Origin: Clostridia bacterium
GTDB taxonomy: Bacteria; Bacillota; Sulfobacillia; SLMV01
Assembly (NCBI GenBank): GCA_003554565.1
Contig: PWGR01000089.1
Span: 1-5,955, forward strand
Direction of reading: 5' to 3'
Length of the DNA: 5,955 nucleotides
The position numbers and the translations under genes were made by a program. Positions 1 through 4,577 of the stretch are shown in pieces (the stretch's first letter is position 1; every line of letters starts with the position of its first letter). The notes under the pieces are model-generated. The model was not told where the DNA came from, did no database searches, and saw only the letters and a list, made by a program, of their open reading frames with translations.

Positions 1-43
1 CGGCACTCATTGCTGCGCCGCCTGCCAACAGATGCCCGAATAG
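1..43 (+). CDS. mutM: Formamidopyrimidine-DNA glycosylase (MutM/Fpg), C-terminal end only
   Basis: The frame beginning at base 2 reads GTHCCAACQQMPE and then a TAG at 41-43. This fits the end of the MutM/Fpg zinc finger, whose family pattern is close to GRGTHxCPxCQ: the GTH, the two cysteines spaced C-x2-C (residues 5 and 8 of the fragment) and the glutamine after the last cysteine are all present. MutM removes 8-oxoguanine and other oxidised purines from DNA and nicks the abasic site; the zinc finger binds DNA. Only 13 residues lie in the window, so the call rests on this motif plus position: mutM lies close upstream of coaE in B. subtilis and many other Firmicutes. The extra cysteine before the C-x2-C pair is unusual but harmless to the call. 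The rest of the gene lies to the left of the window. Confidence 0.75.
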   Translation, partial: GTHCCAACQQMPE

Positions 44-62
44 ATACAGATGGGGGTGAGGA

Positions 63-84
63 CCGGGTGATGGGGTTCACCCGG
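63..84 (+). other. Perfect hairpin between mutM and the 66-residue ORF
   Basis: Bases 63-70 (ccgggtga) and 77-84 (tcacccgg) are exact reverse complements, giving an 8-bp GC-rich stem with a 6-base loop. It ends 7 bases before the ATG at 92, and the only SD-like bases for that ATG (GGGTG, about 83-87) overlap its right arm. It is not followed directly by a T run (the first T-rich stretch starts near 93), so a terminator is doubtful. It may instead limit translation of the next ORF, or act as an mRNA processing or stability element. The function is inferred; the pairing is seen. Confidence 0.5.
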
Positions 85-91
85 GTGCAAT

Positions 92-292
92 ATGTTCTCT
101 TTTACTATGGTGTTTGAAGATGAACAACAGATGAGAGAGTGCCGGCGCCTGCTGACCGATCGGTATTCATTCACCGGGGAGATGACTCTTCGCCGGCGGG
201 AAAACGGCGAGTGGCTCATGGTGGCCCATTCCGAGAAGCGATTTCGTGACAGTACTTTTGAAAAGATCCCCGGGAGGAGGCAGGATGAGTGA
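92..292 (+). CDS. Small hypothetical protein (66 aa) between mutM and coaE
   Basis: I do not recognise this protein. It is 66 residues, highly charged, with no signal peptide or membrane segment. The order of residues suggests a strand (FSFTMVF), a helix (EDEQQMRECRRLLTDRY) and then two strands (EMTLRRR, EWLMVAH), a small alpha/beta fold; this is a reading by eye. The ATG at 92 is the only usable start after the in-frame TGA at 68-70; its SD is weak (GGGTG at about 83-87, inside a hairpin). Support for a real gene: it fills the gap between two housekeeping genes, and its stop overlaps the coaE start by 8 bases (285-292), as in translationally coupled operons. The strong coaE SD lies within its last codons. 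It may be a lineage-specific companion of mutM/coaE. It could also be a chance ORF, since it is short. Confidence 0.55.
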   Translation: MFSFTMVFEDEQQMRECRRLLTDRYSFTGEMTLRRRENGEWLMVAHSEKRFRDSTFEKIPGRRQDE

Positions 293-923
293 TCACTGCC
301 CGATGATCATCGGAATCACCGGCGGACTGGGTTCGGGAAAGAGCTCTGTTGCCGGTATTTTGGACCGCAGGGGCGCTGCAGTCATCGACGCGGACGAAAT
401 AGCCCGCCGATTGCTGCGCCCCGGCAAGGCAGTGTTCGATGAGGTGGTCGAAGAATTCGGGCACGATCTGCTCACCGCGAATGGAGAGATTGACAGGCGA
501 AGACTCGCCGAGAAAGTATTCCAGGACCCGGCAGCCCGCAGACGTCTGGAAGACATCGTGCACCCTGCGGTACTGGAGCGCATCAGGTCAAAAATAGCGT
601 CATACAGGCGTCGGCCTGAGGATGGACCGGAAGTAATTGCACTGGATGTACCGCTGCTCTTTGAGGTGGGCATGCAGGACTGGTGCGATGAAGTCTGGGC
701 GGTGTGGTGTGACCTGCCGCAGCGCATCGAGCGTCTGACGCGGCGGGACGGTTTGACAGAGTGCGAGATCAGGGAACGAATTGCCGCGCAGATCCCGTTG
801 AGGGAGAAGATGCGCCGCGCAGATCGCACGATTGACAATACGGGTTCTGAGGCGGAGCTCGTCGCTCAGGTTGACAGGATTCTGGAGCAAATCGAGACGG
901 GAGACTCAGATGTCCAGACCTAG
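285..923 (+). CDS. coaE: Dephospho-CoA kinase
   Basis: CoaE phosphorylates the 3'-hydroxyl of the ribose of dephospho-CoA with ATP, the last step of coenzyme A synthesis, in the cytosol. The 212-residue length is normal for the family. Visible motifs in order: the P-loop GGLGSGKSS (residues 13-21), the DADEIAR segment (36-42) that follows the second strand, HP at 93-94, the DVPLLFE stretch (121-127), the lid-region TRRDG (152-156) and RADRTIDNTG (178-187) near the end, all family hallmarks. I chose the ATG at 285 because GGGAGGAGG (272-280) sits just upstream and the P-loop then falls close to the N-terminus. An in-frame GTG at 246 would add 13 residues lying within the preceding ORF and has no SD. 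The gene overlaps its upstream neighbour by 8 bases and the downstream transglycosylase gene by 14 bases, so it is part of one operon. No key residue is missing. Confidence 0.96.
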   Translation: MSDHCPMIIGITGGLGSGKSSVAGILDRRGAAVIDADEIARRLLRPGKAVFDEVVEEFGHDLLTANGEIDRRRLAEKVFQDPAARRRLEDIVHPAVLERIRSKIASYRRRPEDGPEVIALDVPLLFEVGMQDWCDEVWAVWCDLPQRIERLTRRDGLTECEIRERIAAQIPLREKMRRADRTIDNTGSEAELVAQVDRILEQIETGDSDVQT

Positions 924-1512
924 GAGTGCGAGGGCATTGCTGATAGCATTGGGATTGGCGACGGTTGGGTTGGTCGGGCTTTTGTTTCTGAGGTATCTCG
1001 TTTACCCGATGCCTTACCGCGAGATGATCCTGCAGTGCGCTGCCCGTCACGAGGTGGACCCGGACCTGGTTACGGCGGTGATAAGGGAGGAGAGCCGTTT
1101 TCGCTCTCATGCAGTTTCACCCCGCGGTGCCCAGGGGTTGATGCAGCTGATGCCGCCTACGGCAGAGTGGGTAGCCGGGGAGTTGGGTTACAGAACGGGA
1201 GACGAGCTGGACCTGTTCGATCCGGAGACGAATATTGATCTGGGTTCAGGTTATCTGGCGCACATGTTGGATCGCTTTGATGGTTCGTTTCCCCTGGCCA
1301 TTGCTGCTTACAACCGGGGCATGACCCGGGTGAAGAGCTGGGTCGAACAGGGATTATGGAGCGGCTGCGCTTCGGACCTGCACCGGATTCCCACCGAAGA
1401 GACCCGCATCTTTGTCCGGCGCGTCCTGCGGAGTTATACTGCCTATCGTGCGCTGAACCGGGTGTTTTATCCTTGGGAAAGGAGTGAGATGCTTGAGTGG
1501 AGATCGAGGTAG
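910..1512 (+). CDS. Membrane-anchored lytic transglycosylase (SLT domain)
   Basis: This 200-residue protein has a short basic N-terminus, one hydrophobic segment (about residues 9-30) that should be an uncleaved anchor or signal, and then a single Slt70-type catalytic domain outside the membrane. Family motifs are clear: IREESRF (58-64), where E61 just before the serine is the expected catalytic glutamate; AVSPRGAQGLMQLMPPTA (68-85); the N-x3-G-x2-YL pattern (N108 to L116); AAYNRG (132-137); and IPTEETRIFVRRV (160-172). Such enzymes cut the MurNAc-GlcNAc bond of peptidoglycan and form a 1,6-anhydroMurNAc end. The start is the ATG at 910, with GGGAG at 899-903; it lies inside coaE, giving a 14-base overlap. 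Pairing of coaE with an SLT gene also occurs in other Clostridia, as I recall. No LysM or other wall-binding domain is present, so targeting probably rests on the anchor. Confidence 0.93.
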   Translation: MSRPRSARALLIALGLATVGLVGLLFLRYLVYPMPYREMILQCAARHEVDPDLVTAVIREESRFRSHAVSPRGAQGLMQLMPPTAEWVAGELGYRTGDELDLFDPETNIDLGSGYLAHMLDRFDGSFPLAIAAYNRGMTRVKSWVEQGLWSGCASDLHRIPTEETRIFVRRVLRSYTAYRALNRVFYPWERSEMLEWRSR

Positions 1513-1777
1513 GGACAAGAACGAAGATCGAACGCAGGGCGAGGCCGACGAGGAGGCAGAAAATATTGCTGCGGCGGAGGAAGTGCTGAAGGATCGCGGG
1601 CTTTTCTATCTGCCTGATGTCCCGGAAGAATCGCAAGAGGAGGAAGGCCCTCCCGAGTTCGGCTGGCGGGACGTGCTCGCCTTCATCATAGCGTCATACC
1701 AGATCATATTTCCTTTCTTGGGCGCAGTGGTACTCATCTTTCTCCTCATATGGGGTGTGCTGTGGCTGCTATCCTGA
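1493..1777 (+). CDS. Small acidic protein with a C-terminal membrane segment (94 aa)
   Basis: I do not recognise a named family. The first 59 or so residues are hydrophilic and very acidic (many Glu/Asp, including an EESQEEEGPPE run near 45-55). Residues about 62-93 form one long hydrophobic stretch at the C-terminus, either one tilted helix or a tight hairpin broken at the proline near 74, so this is a tail-anchored-like arrangement with the acidic part probably cytosolic. The TTG at 1493 is the best start: AAGGAG at 1479-1484 lies 8 bases before it. An in-frame GTG at 1484 overlaps that SD and is less likely. It overlaps the transglycosylase gene by 20 bases and ends the operon. Position next to a wall lytic enzyme makes a role at the membrane or envelope plausible, but that is only inference from context. 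Confidence 0.75.
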   Translation: MSGDRGRDKNEDRTQGEADEEAENIAAAEEVLKDRGLFYLPDVPEESQEEEGPPEFGWRDVLAFIIASYQIIFPFLGAVVLIFLLIWGVLWLLS

Positions 1778-1786
1778 TTGAACCGG

Positions 1787-1815
1787 TTGATTATCGGGTC
1801 GGCCTGTGCTAGAAT
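1787..1815 (+). promoter_or_regulatory. Sigma-A-type promoter for tRNA-Leu
   Basis: TTGATT at 1787-1792 and TAGAAT at 1810-1815 are separated by exactly 17 bases. A TG one base before the -10 (1807-1808) makes it an extended -10 promoter. Transcription should start near 1821-1823, giving a 5' leader of about 20 bases before the tRNA, to be removed by RNase P. The -35 begins only 9 bases after the stop of the preceding gene, and I see no terminator between them, so read-through from upstream may also feed the tRNA. Confidence 0.8.
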
Positions 1816-1841
1816 CAACTTCGCAAGTGATACAGGATCAA

Positions 1842-1925
1842 GCCGAAGTGGTGGAACTGGCAGACACGCGGTGTTCAGGGCGCCGTGGGCTCATGCCCGT
1901 GTGGGTTCGAATCCCACCTTCGGCA
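1842..1925 (+). tRNA. tRNA-Leu (anticodon CAG)
   Basis: A full class II cloverleaf can be folded. The acceptor stem pairs 1842-1848 (gccgaag) with 1918-1924 (cttcggc), 7 of 7. The D-arm stem is 1851-1853 with 1865-1867 around AACTGGCAGA. The anticodon stem pairs 1869-1873 with 1881-1885 (one G-T pair), and the loop 1874-1880 (TTCAGGG) carries anticodon CAG at 1876-1878, which reads CUG leucine codons. The long variable arm has the stem GGGC/GCCC (1887-1890 with 1895-1898). The T stem is GTGGG/CCCAC around TTCGAAT (1906-1912). A73 at 1925 is the leucine discriminator. The bases after it are CAG, not CCA, so the 3' CCA must be added by the CCA-adding enzyme. It is a single tRNA gene with its own promoter and terminator. 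Confidence 0.97.
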
Positions 1926-1930
1926 CAGGC

Positions 1931-1957
1931 AGGGGCGGAATCGCCCCTATTTTATTT
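1931..1957 (+). terminator. Rho-independent terminator after tRNA-Leu
   Basis: A 7-bp perfect GC-rich stem, AGGGGCG (1931-1937) with CGCCCCT (1942-1948), encloses the 4-base loop GAAT and is followed by ATTTTATTT (1949-1957). It begins 5 bases after the tRNA discriminator base. It should end the tRNA transcript and insulate the asp23 operon from upstream transcription. Confidence 0.9.
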
Positions 1958-2080
1958 GTGAGGATCGTCGCCAATCTCATGCAACCCGGGTTGGTGTCTG
2001 TACTTTCACGGCAGGAAAAACCCGTCAGGCGCCGGTTTTGAGTTCTGCTCTTTCCCCGCTTGCTTCCCGCCGGCCGTACC
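1958..2080 (+). other. Non-coding spacer between tRNA terminator and asp23 promoter
   Basis: I see no gene here. Open frames on either strand are chance extensions of frames running across the tRNA and show no recognisable protein. The only structure is a modest inverted repeat, AAAACC (2017-2022) with GGTTTT (2034-2039), which could form a weak hairpin with a T-rich 3' side on either strand; it might be a second, bidirectional terminator but is not convincing. Confidence 0.4.
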
Positions 2081-2109
2081 TTGTTGCTCCTCATGCCCTT
2101 TAGTATAAT
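2081..2109 (+). promoter_or_regulatory. Sigma-A-type promoter of the asp23-amaP-nusB operon
   Basis: TTGTTG at 2081-2086 and a perfect TATAAT at 2104-2109 are 17 bases apart, close to the housekeeping consensus. The expected start near 2115-2117 gives a short 5' leader of about 35 bases before the TTG start at 2152. No operator-like repeat is evident beside it, so strong constitutive expression is the simplest reading. Confidence 0.85.
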
Positions 2110-2136
2110 TAAACCGATTGTGTCGGCCCCTCTCGG

Positions 2137-2154
2137 AAGGGAGGTCTAGCGTTG
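2137..2154 (+). promoter_or_regulatory. Ribosome binding site that fixes the TTG start of the Asp23-family gene
   Basis: AAGGGAGGT (2137-2145) is a near-perfect Shine-Dalgarno sequence 6 bases ahead of the TTG at 2152-2154. No ATG or GTG in this frame lies at a suitable distance; the first in-frame ATG falls at codon 21 without an SD. This supports translation from TTG. Confidence 0.8.
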
Positions 2155-2613
2155 TCCGAAGATAGCAAAGACAACGGCTGTGATCAGGAGTATGAGCCGG
2201 AAACATCGGATATGATGGATATTCTCGGGGAGACGGACGGTATCCGTGAAGACGGCACTGTGCGTATTTCCAACGAGGTGCTGGCCATCATTTCTGGCAT
2301 TGCCACCATTGAGATTGACGGCGTGGCACGGATGGCCGGATCATTTATGCAGAGCATATCGGAGCGCCTCGGGCGTGAGGATCTCGGGCGCGGTGTGAAG
2401 GTAGAGACGAGAGAGGACAGTGTCGAGATTGATGTATTCATCAGTGTTCAGTACGGTTGCCGGATCCCTAAAGTTGCTCGTCGGGTGCAGGGGAATGTCA
2501 AGAGAGCCGTACAGAACATGACCAATCTTGATGTTTCTGCTGTCAACGTGCATGTGCAGGAGGTTCAGTTCCCTTCCCGGAGGAGCGAAGAAGAGGATGA
2601 GAACGGTGACTGA
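2152..2613 (+). CDS. Asp23/Gls24 family envelope-stress protein (YqhY-like)
   Basis: Translation from TTG gives 153 residues. An acidic, probably disordered N-terminal tail of about 34 residues precedes an Asp23/Gls24 domain (about 35-140), followed by a short acidic tail. Family patterns are plain: G-x-V-x-IS-x-EVLAIISGIATIEIDGVA (35-59), V-x-V near 82-84, VEIDVFISVQYGCRIPKVA (91-109), VQ-x2-VK-x-AV-x-NMTNLDV (112-128) and VNVHVQEVQF (131-140). Asp23-type proteins are abundant, sit at the membrane through the partner AmaP, and are linked to cell-wall or alkaline stress. The B. subtilis paralogue YqhY lies between accC and nusB and has been tied to acetyl-CoA carboxylase activity. Here the gene is also just upstream of nusB, but no acc genes adjoin it; it starts its own operon. 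Its last 17 bases overlap the next gene, whose product has a related domain and is the likely partner. Confidence 0.93.
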   Translation: MSEDSKDNGCDQEYEPETSDMMDILGETDGIREDGTVRISNEVLAIISGIATIEIDGVARMAGSFMQSISERLGREDLGRGVKVETREDSVEIDVFISVQYGCRIPKVARRVQGNVKRAVQNMTNLDVSAVNVHVQEVQFPSRRSEEEDENGD

Positions 2614-3091
2614 GGCTTATCGCGACGCTTCCAGTGTCCCGGCTGAGCAGGAGTCAGGTGGAGGAGCATCCTTCATCCGGGGTCTGATCATCGGGGGTGT
2701 GCTGGCGCTGGGTGCTTCGCTGGTGGTGGGAGATCTGGTTCGCCGCAAGTCTGTGGTGATAACTAATACCGAGCGCGGTGAGATCCGGATATCCAGAGAT
2801 GCTCTCGAGGGGCTCATCAAGGAGAGATGCGAAGCTATTGCAGGAGTTCTTGCCGTTCGCAGTAAAGCACGGAAGCGGGGAGATCGCACTCTCCTGCACG
2901 TATCAGTTACCCTCGCTCCCACGGTCGAAGCAGGCCCGACGGTAGGCCGCGTGCTGGATACTGTATACGGCGAGATGGAGCGAATACTCAATCTCCATCC
3001 CGAACAGGTACCATTAACCATAGAGACAATTCGCGTCCAGGCGGAAAGCGAGGCCGCTCTTAGCTTATGTCCAGACGACGAGCGCGAGTGA
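2597..3091 (+). CDS. AmaP-like membrane anchor for the Asp23-family protein
   Basis: The 164-residue product has a hydrophilic N-terminus with a serine/glycine-rich stretch, one hydrophobic segment (about 26-47, from FIRGLIIGG to VVGDL), a basic RRK stop, and then a domain resembling the C-terminal part of AmaP: GEIRISRDALEGLIK (61-75), a helix with IAGVLAV (81-87), HVSVTLAP (101-108) and a closing TIETIRVQ (141-148). AmaP holds Asp23 at the membrane, so this is the probable partner of the upstream gene. Known AmaP proteins have two N-terminal membrane helices; I see one here. Start choice is uncertain: ATG 2597 has GGAGGAG (2579-2585) 11 bases away, while the in-frame GTG at 2606 has AGAGG (2592-2596) at 9 bases and would shorten the protein by 3 residues. 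The gene overlaps asp23 by 17 bases and nusB by 25 bases. Confidence 0.8.
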   Translation: MRTVTEAYRDASSVPAEQESGGGASFIRGLIIGGVLALGASLVVGDLVRRKSVVITNTERGEIRISRDALEGLIKERCEAIAGVLAVRSKARKRGDRTLLHVSVTLAPTVEAGPTVGRVLDTVYGEMERILNLHPEQVPLTIETIRVQAESEAALSLCPDDERE

Positions 3092-3486
3092 CTGCTCTTG
3101 AAATTTTGTTTCAGGTGCAATCTCATCAGTCCGAAGGTCTGACTGATGATATTCTGCACAGGATGTGCGATGAGGCATTAGAGCGCAATTCCATCTTAAC
3201 GGGCGGAGGTGGTCGTTTCGTAAGAGATCTGGTTTTCGGGACCTGGAAGCACCGTCACGAGTACGATGACGCCATAGCCAGTCGATCAGAGGGATGGCCG
3301 CTGCATCGCATCGGCAGAGTGGAGTCGGCGATCATGCGGATGGCTCTGCACGAGCTGCGGCGCATGGATACTCCGCGCAGTGTGGTGATTGATGAGGCTG
3401 TGGAGCTGGCCAAACAGTATGCGTCGAGCCGTGCTGCTTCCTTTATAAACGGCATACTGGGTTCGCTGGTTACACAGCAGATGTGA
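3067..3486 (+). CDS. nusB: Transcription antitermination protein NusB
   Basis: NusB binds boxA RNA together with NusE (ribosomal protein S10) and helps RNA polymerase read through rRNA operons. The 139-residue length and all-helical pattern fit the family. Motifs: RRRARVTALEILFQVQ at 3-18 (the arginine-rich RNA-binding first helix), FVRDLVFGTW (51-60), WPLHRIGRVESAIMRMALHEL (the stretch 77-97), PRSVVIDEAVELAKQYAS (103-120) and FINGILGSL (126-134). ATG 3067 is the first possible start, as the in-frame codon two before it is TAG (3061-3063). Its SD is weak (GCGAGG, about 3048-3053, rather far away) and it lies 25 bases inside the preceding gene, so translation probably depends on ribosomes arriving from upstream. 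The usual neighbours folD, xseA or xseB do not follow; a non-coding leader and nfnAB do. Confidence 0.95.
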   Translation: MSRRRARVTALEILFQVQSHQSEGLTDDILHRMCDEALERNSILTGGGGRFVRDLVFGTWKHRHEYDDAIASRSEGWPLHRIGRVESAIMRMALHELRRMDTPRSVVIDEAVELAKQYASSRAASFINGILGSLVTQQM

Positions 3487-3716
3487 TGCGCGGAATCTGG
3501 TGTTCAGACCGGGGGCGAGGACCCTCGTTGCAGTCACAAATGCCCGGCCCGAAAAATCAGGATAACGGGTCCAGTAGGGGGAGGACCCCGAATCTACGCC
3601 CCGGGAGATGAGATTTTCAGGTCTCATCGGTGAAGGGGGAACTCCTGCAGAGGAGATGCCGAAGCAACATATGAATCAGAGGAGAGACAATGGGGAGGAA
3701 GAGGTGATGAGGTCAG
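3487..3716 (+). promoter_or_regulatory. Structured non-coding leader ahead of nfnAB (unassigned)
   Basis: These 230 bases hold no credible gene on either strand but fold readily by eye. From left to right: CGAG/CTCG (3516-3519 with 3524-3527); GGCCCG with CGGGTC (3546-3551 with 3566-3571, one G-T pair, 14-base A-rich loop); GTAG/CTAC (3574-3577 with 3594-3597) closing an inner GGGG/CCCC hairpin (3578-3581 with 3586-3589); a perfect 7-bp GATGAGA/TCTCATC stem (3607-3613 with 3622-3628); and CTCCT/AGGAG with a GCAG loop (3642-3646 with 3651-3655). The last 50 bases are purine-rich and contain the SD of nfnA. I see no clear promoter and no nusB terminator with a T run. It could be a cis-acting regulatory RNA for nfnAB, but it matches no riboswitch class that I can confirm from memory. 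Confidence 0.45.
3607..3628 (+). other. Perfect 7-bp stem-loop in the nfnAB leader
   Basis: GATGAGA (3607-3613) and TCTCATC (3622-3628) are exact complements around an 8-base loop, TTTTCAGG, which a T-G pair could reduce to 6 bases. It is the strongest single helix in the leader. A 5-bp CTCCT/AGGAG hairpin follows at 3642-3655; its left arm, CTCCT, is complementary to an SD core, so it could in principle also pair with the purine-rich stretch at 3694-3704 near the nfnA start. That switching idea is inference. Confidence 0.55.
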
Positions 3717-4577
3717 ATGTATCGCATTTTGCAGAAACGTGATCTAACTCCTGTAACGAAGCTATTCGTAGTTGACGCCCCAATGGTCACAAAACACGTG
3801 GAGCCCGGTCATTTCGTAATCGTGCGCGCCGATGAAGAGGGAGAGCGCATTCCGCTTACGGTCGCCGACTACGACAGGGATGAGGGTACGATTAGTATCG
3901 TGGTCCAGGAGGTGGGCAAGACCTCGGCCATGATCAACCGCATGGAGGAGGGAGAGGCTTTCTCCGATTTCGTCGGGCCCCTGGGTGTACCCGCCCCGCT
4001 GCCCGAATCCGGCCGGGTGGTGTGCATCGGCGGCGGATTCGGGATTGCTCCCATATATCCCATTGCCAAGCATCTGTTTGAGTGTGAAGACGTCGAGATG
4101 ACTTCCATCATCGGTGCTCGCGAGGCGAATCTTCTGATCATGGAAGAGGAAATGCAGGCAGTCAGTGAAGACCTGCGTGTGGCCACCGATGACGGGAGCA
4201 AGGGACACCACGGATTTGTGACCGACGTGCTGCAGCAGATGATTGATGCCGGTGAGGAAATTGACGAGATTATTGCCATCGGCCCCATGCCCATGATGCG
4301 CGCCACGGCTGAAGTCACCCGTCCCTACGGGCTGAAGACCTGGGTGAGCGTGGATCCAATCATGGTAGATGGAACTGGCATGTGTGGAGCCTGCCGCGTC
4401 ACGGTGAACGACGAGCTGAAGTTCGCTTGTGTGGACGGACCCTTCTTCGACGCACACACCATCGATTTTGAGGAGAGCACTCGCAGGGTGAAAATGTACG
4501 AAAAAGAGGAAGCACAGGCGTACGAGCAGTTCAAGAAAAGTCCGCAGTGTCGGTGTGGGGGTGCGAATAATGGCTGA
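3717..4577 (+). CDS. nfnA: NADH-dependent ferredoxin:NADP+ oxidoreductase, small subunit (NfnA; SudB-like)
   Basis: The 286-residue protein has the ferredoxin-NADP reductase fold of the NfnA/SudB/PyrK group. It shows an FAD-binding barrel with RIPLTVAD (44-51), the nucleotide-binding GGGFGIAP (105-112), IIGAREANLL (131-140), an IGPMPMM segment (188-194) and a [2Fe-2S] site, VDGTGMCGACR (217-227) plus FACVDGP (236-242). The expected cluster ligands are C223, C226 and C238, with D218 in the place where NfnA of Thermotoga is reported to use an aspartate. With NfnB it couples NADH and reduced-ferredoxin oxidation to NADP+ reduction by flavin-based electron bifurcation or confurcation in the cytosol. 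ATG 3717 follows a purine-rich SD region (GAGGTGA at 3701-3707, TGAGGT at 3708-3713). Two further cysteines near the C-terminus (C278, C280 in a CRCGG tail) have no role I can assign. The stop overlaps nfnB by 8 bases. A dedicated sulfide dehydrogenase role (SudB) is the main alternative. Confidence 0.9.
   Translation: MYRILQKRDLTPVTKLFVVDAPMVTKHVEPGHFVIVRADEEGERIPLTVADYDRDEGTISIVVQEVGKTSAMINRMEEGEAFSDFVGPLGVPAPLPESGRVVCIGGGFGIAPIYPIAKHLFECEDVEMTSIIGAREANLLIMEEEMQAVSEDLRVATDDGSKGHHGFVTDVLQQMIDAGEEIDEIIAIGPMPMMRATAEVTRPYGLKTWVSVDPIMVDGTGMCGACRVTVNDELKFACVDGPFFDAHTIDFEESTRRVKMYEKEEAQAYEQFKKSPQCRCGGANNG

Noticed and set aside
246..284. Upstream GTG start for coaE
   Set aside because: It has no SD, lies deep in the preceding ORF, and would put 13 extra residues ahead of an N-terminus that normally starts just before the P-loop.
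293..838. A 181-codon antisense frame opposite coaE
   Set aside because: Ser/Arg-rich composition typical of shadow frames; coaE is clearly the coding strand.
1778..2103. Open frames on both strands across the tRNA-Leu and the following spacer (for example + 1778-2041 and - 1891-2094, the latter ending in a KVGFEPTRA-like tail)
   Set aside because: They run through a clear tRNA gene. The VGFEPT-type tail is the well-known false translation of the antisense T arm. No SD and no recognisable protein.
3620..3700. Riboswitch match: bases around 3657-3668 (TGCCGAAGCAAC) recall the CCGAAG of lysine and glycine riboswitches, and 3630-3645 recalls pieces of FMN-type leaders
   Set aside because: Only a few bases agree; the remaining conserved cores of these classes are absent or out of order, and the downstream genes do not fit lysine or glycine control. 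A covariance search would settle it.
3671..3742. A 23-codon ORF (ATG 3671) overlapping the nfnA start, as a possible leader peptide
   Set aside because: No SD ahead of it, the purine-rich codons are simply the nfnA ribosome-binding region, and it is out of frame with nfnA.
3762..4457. A 231-codon antisense open frame opposite nfnA
   Set aside because: nfnA is a certain gene on the + strand with family motifs throughout; the antisense translation is rich in His/Leu with no motifs. High GC and Asp/Glu-rich codons leave the opposite strand open by chance.
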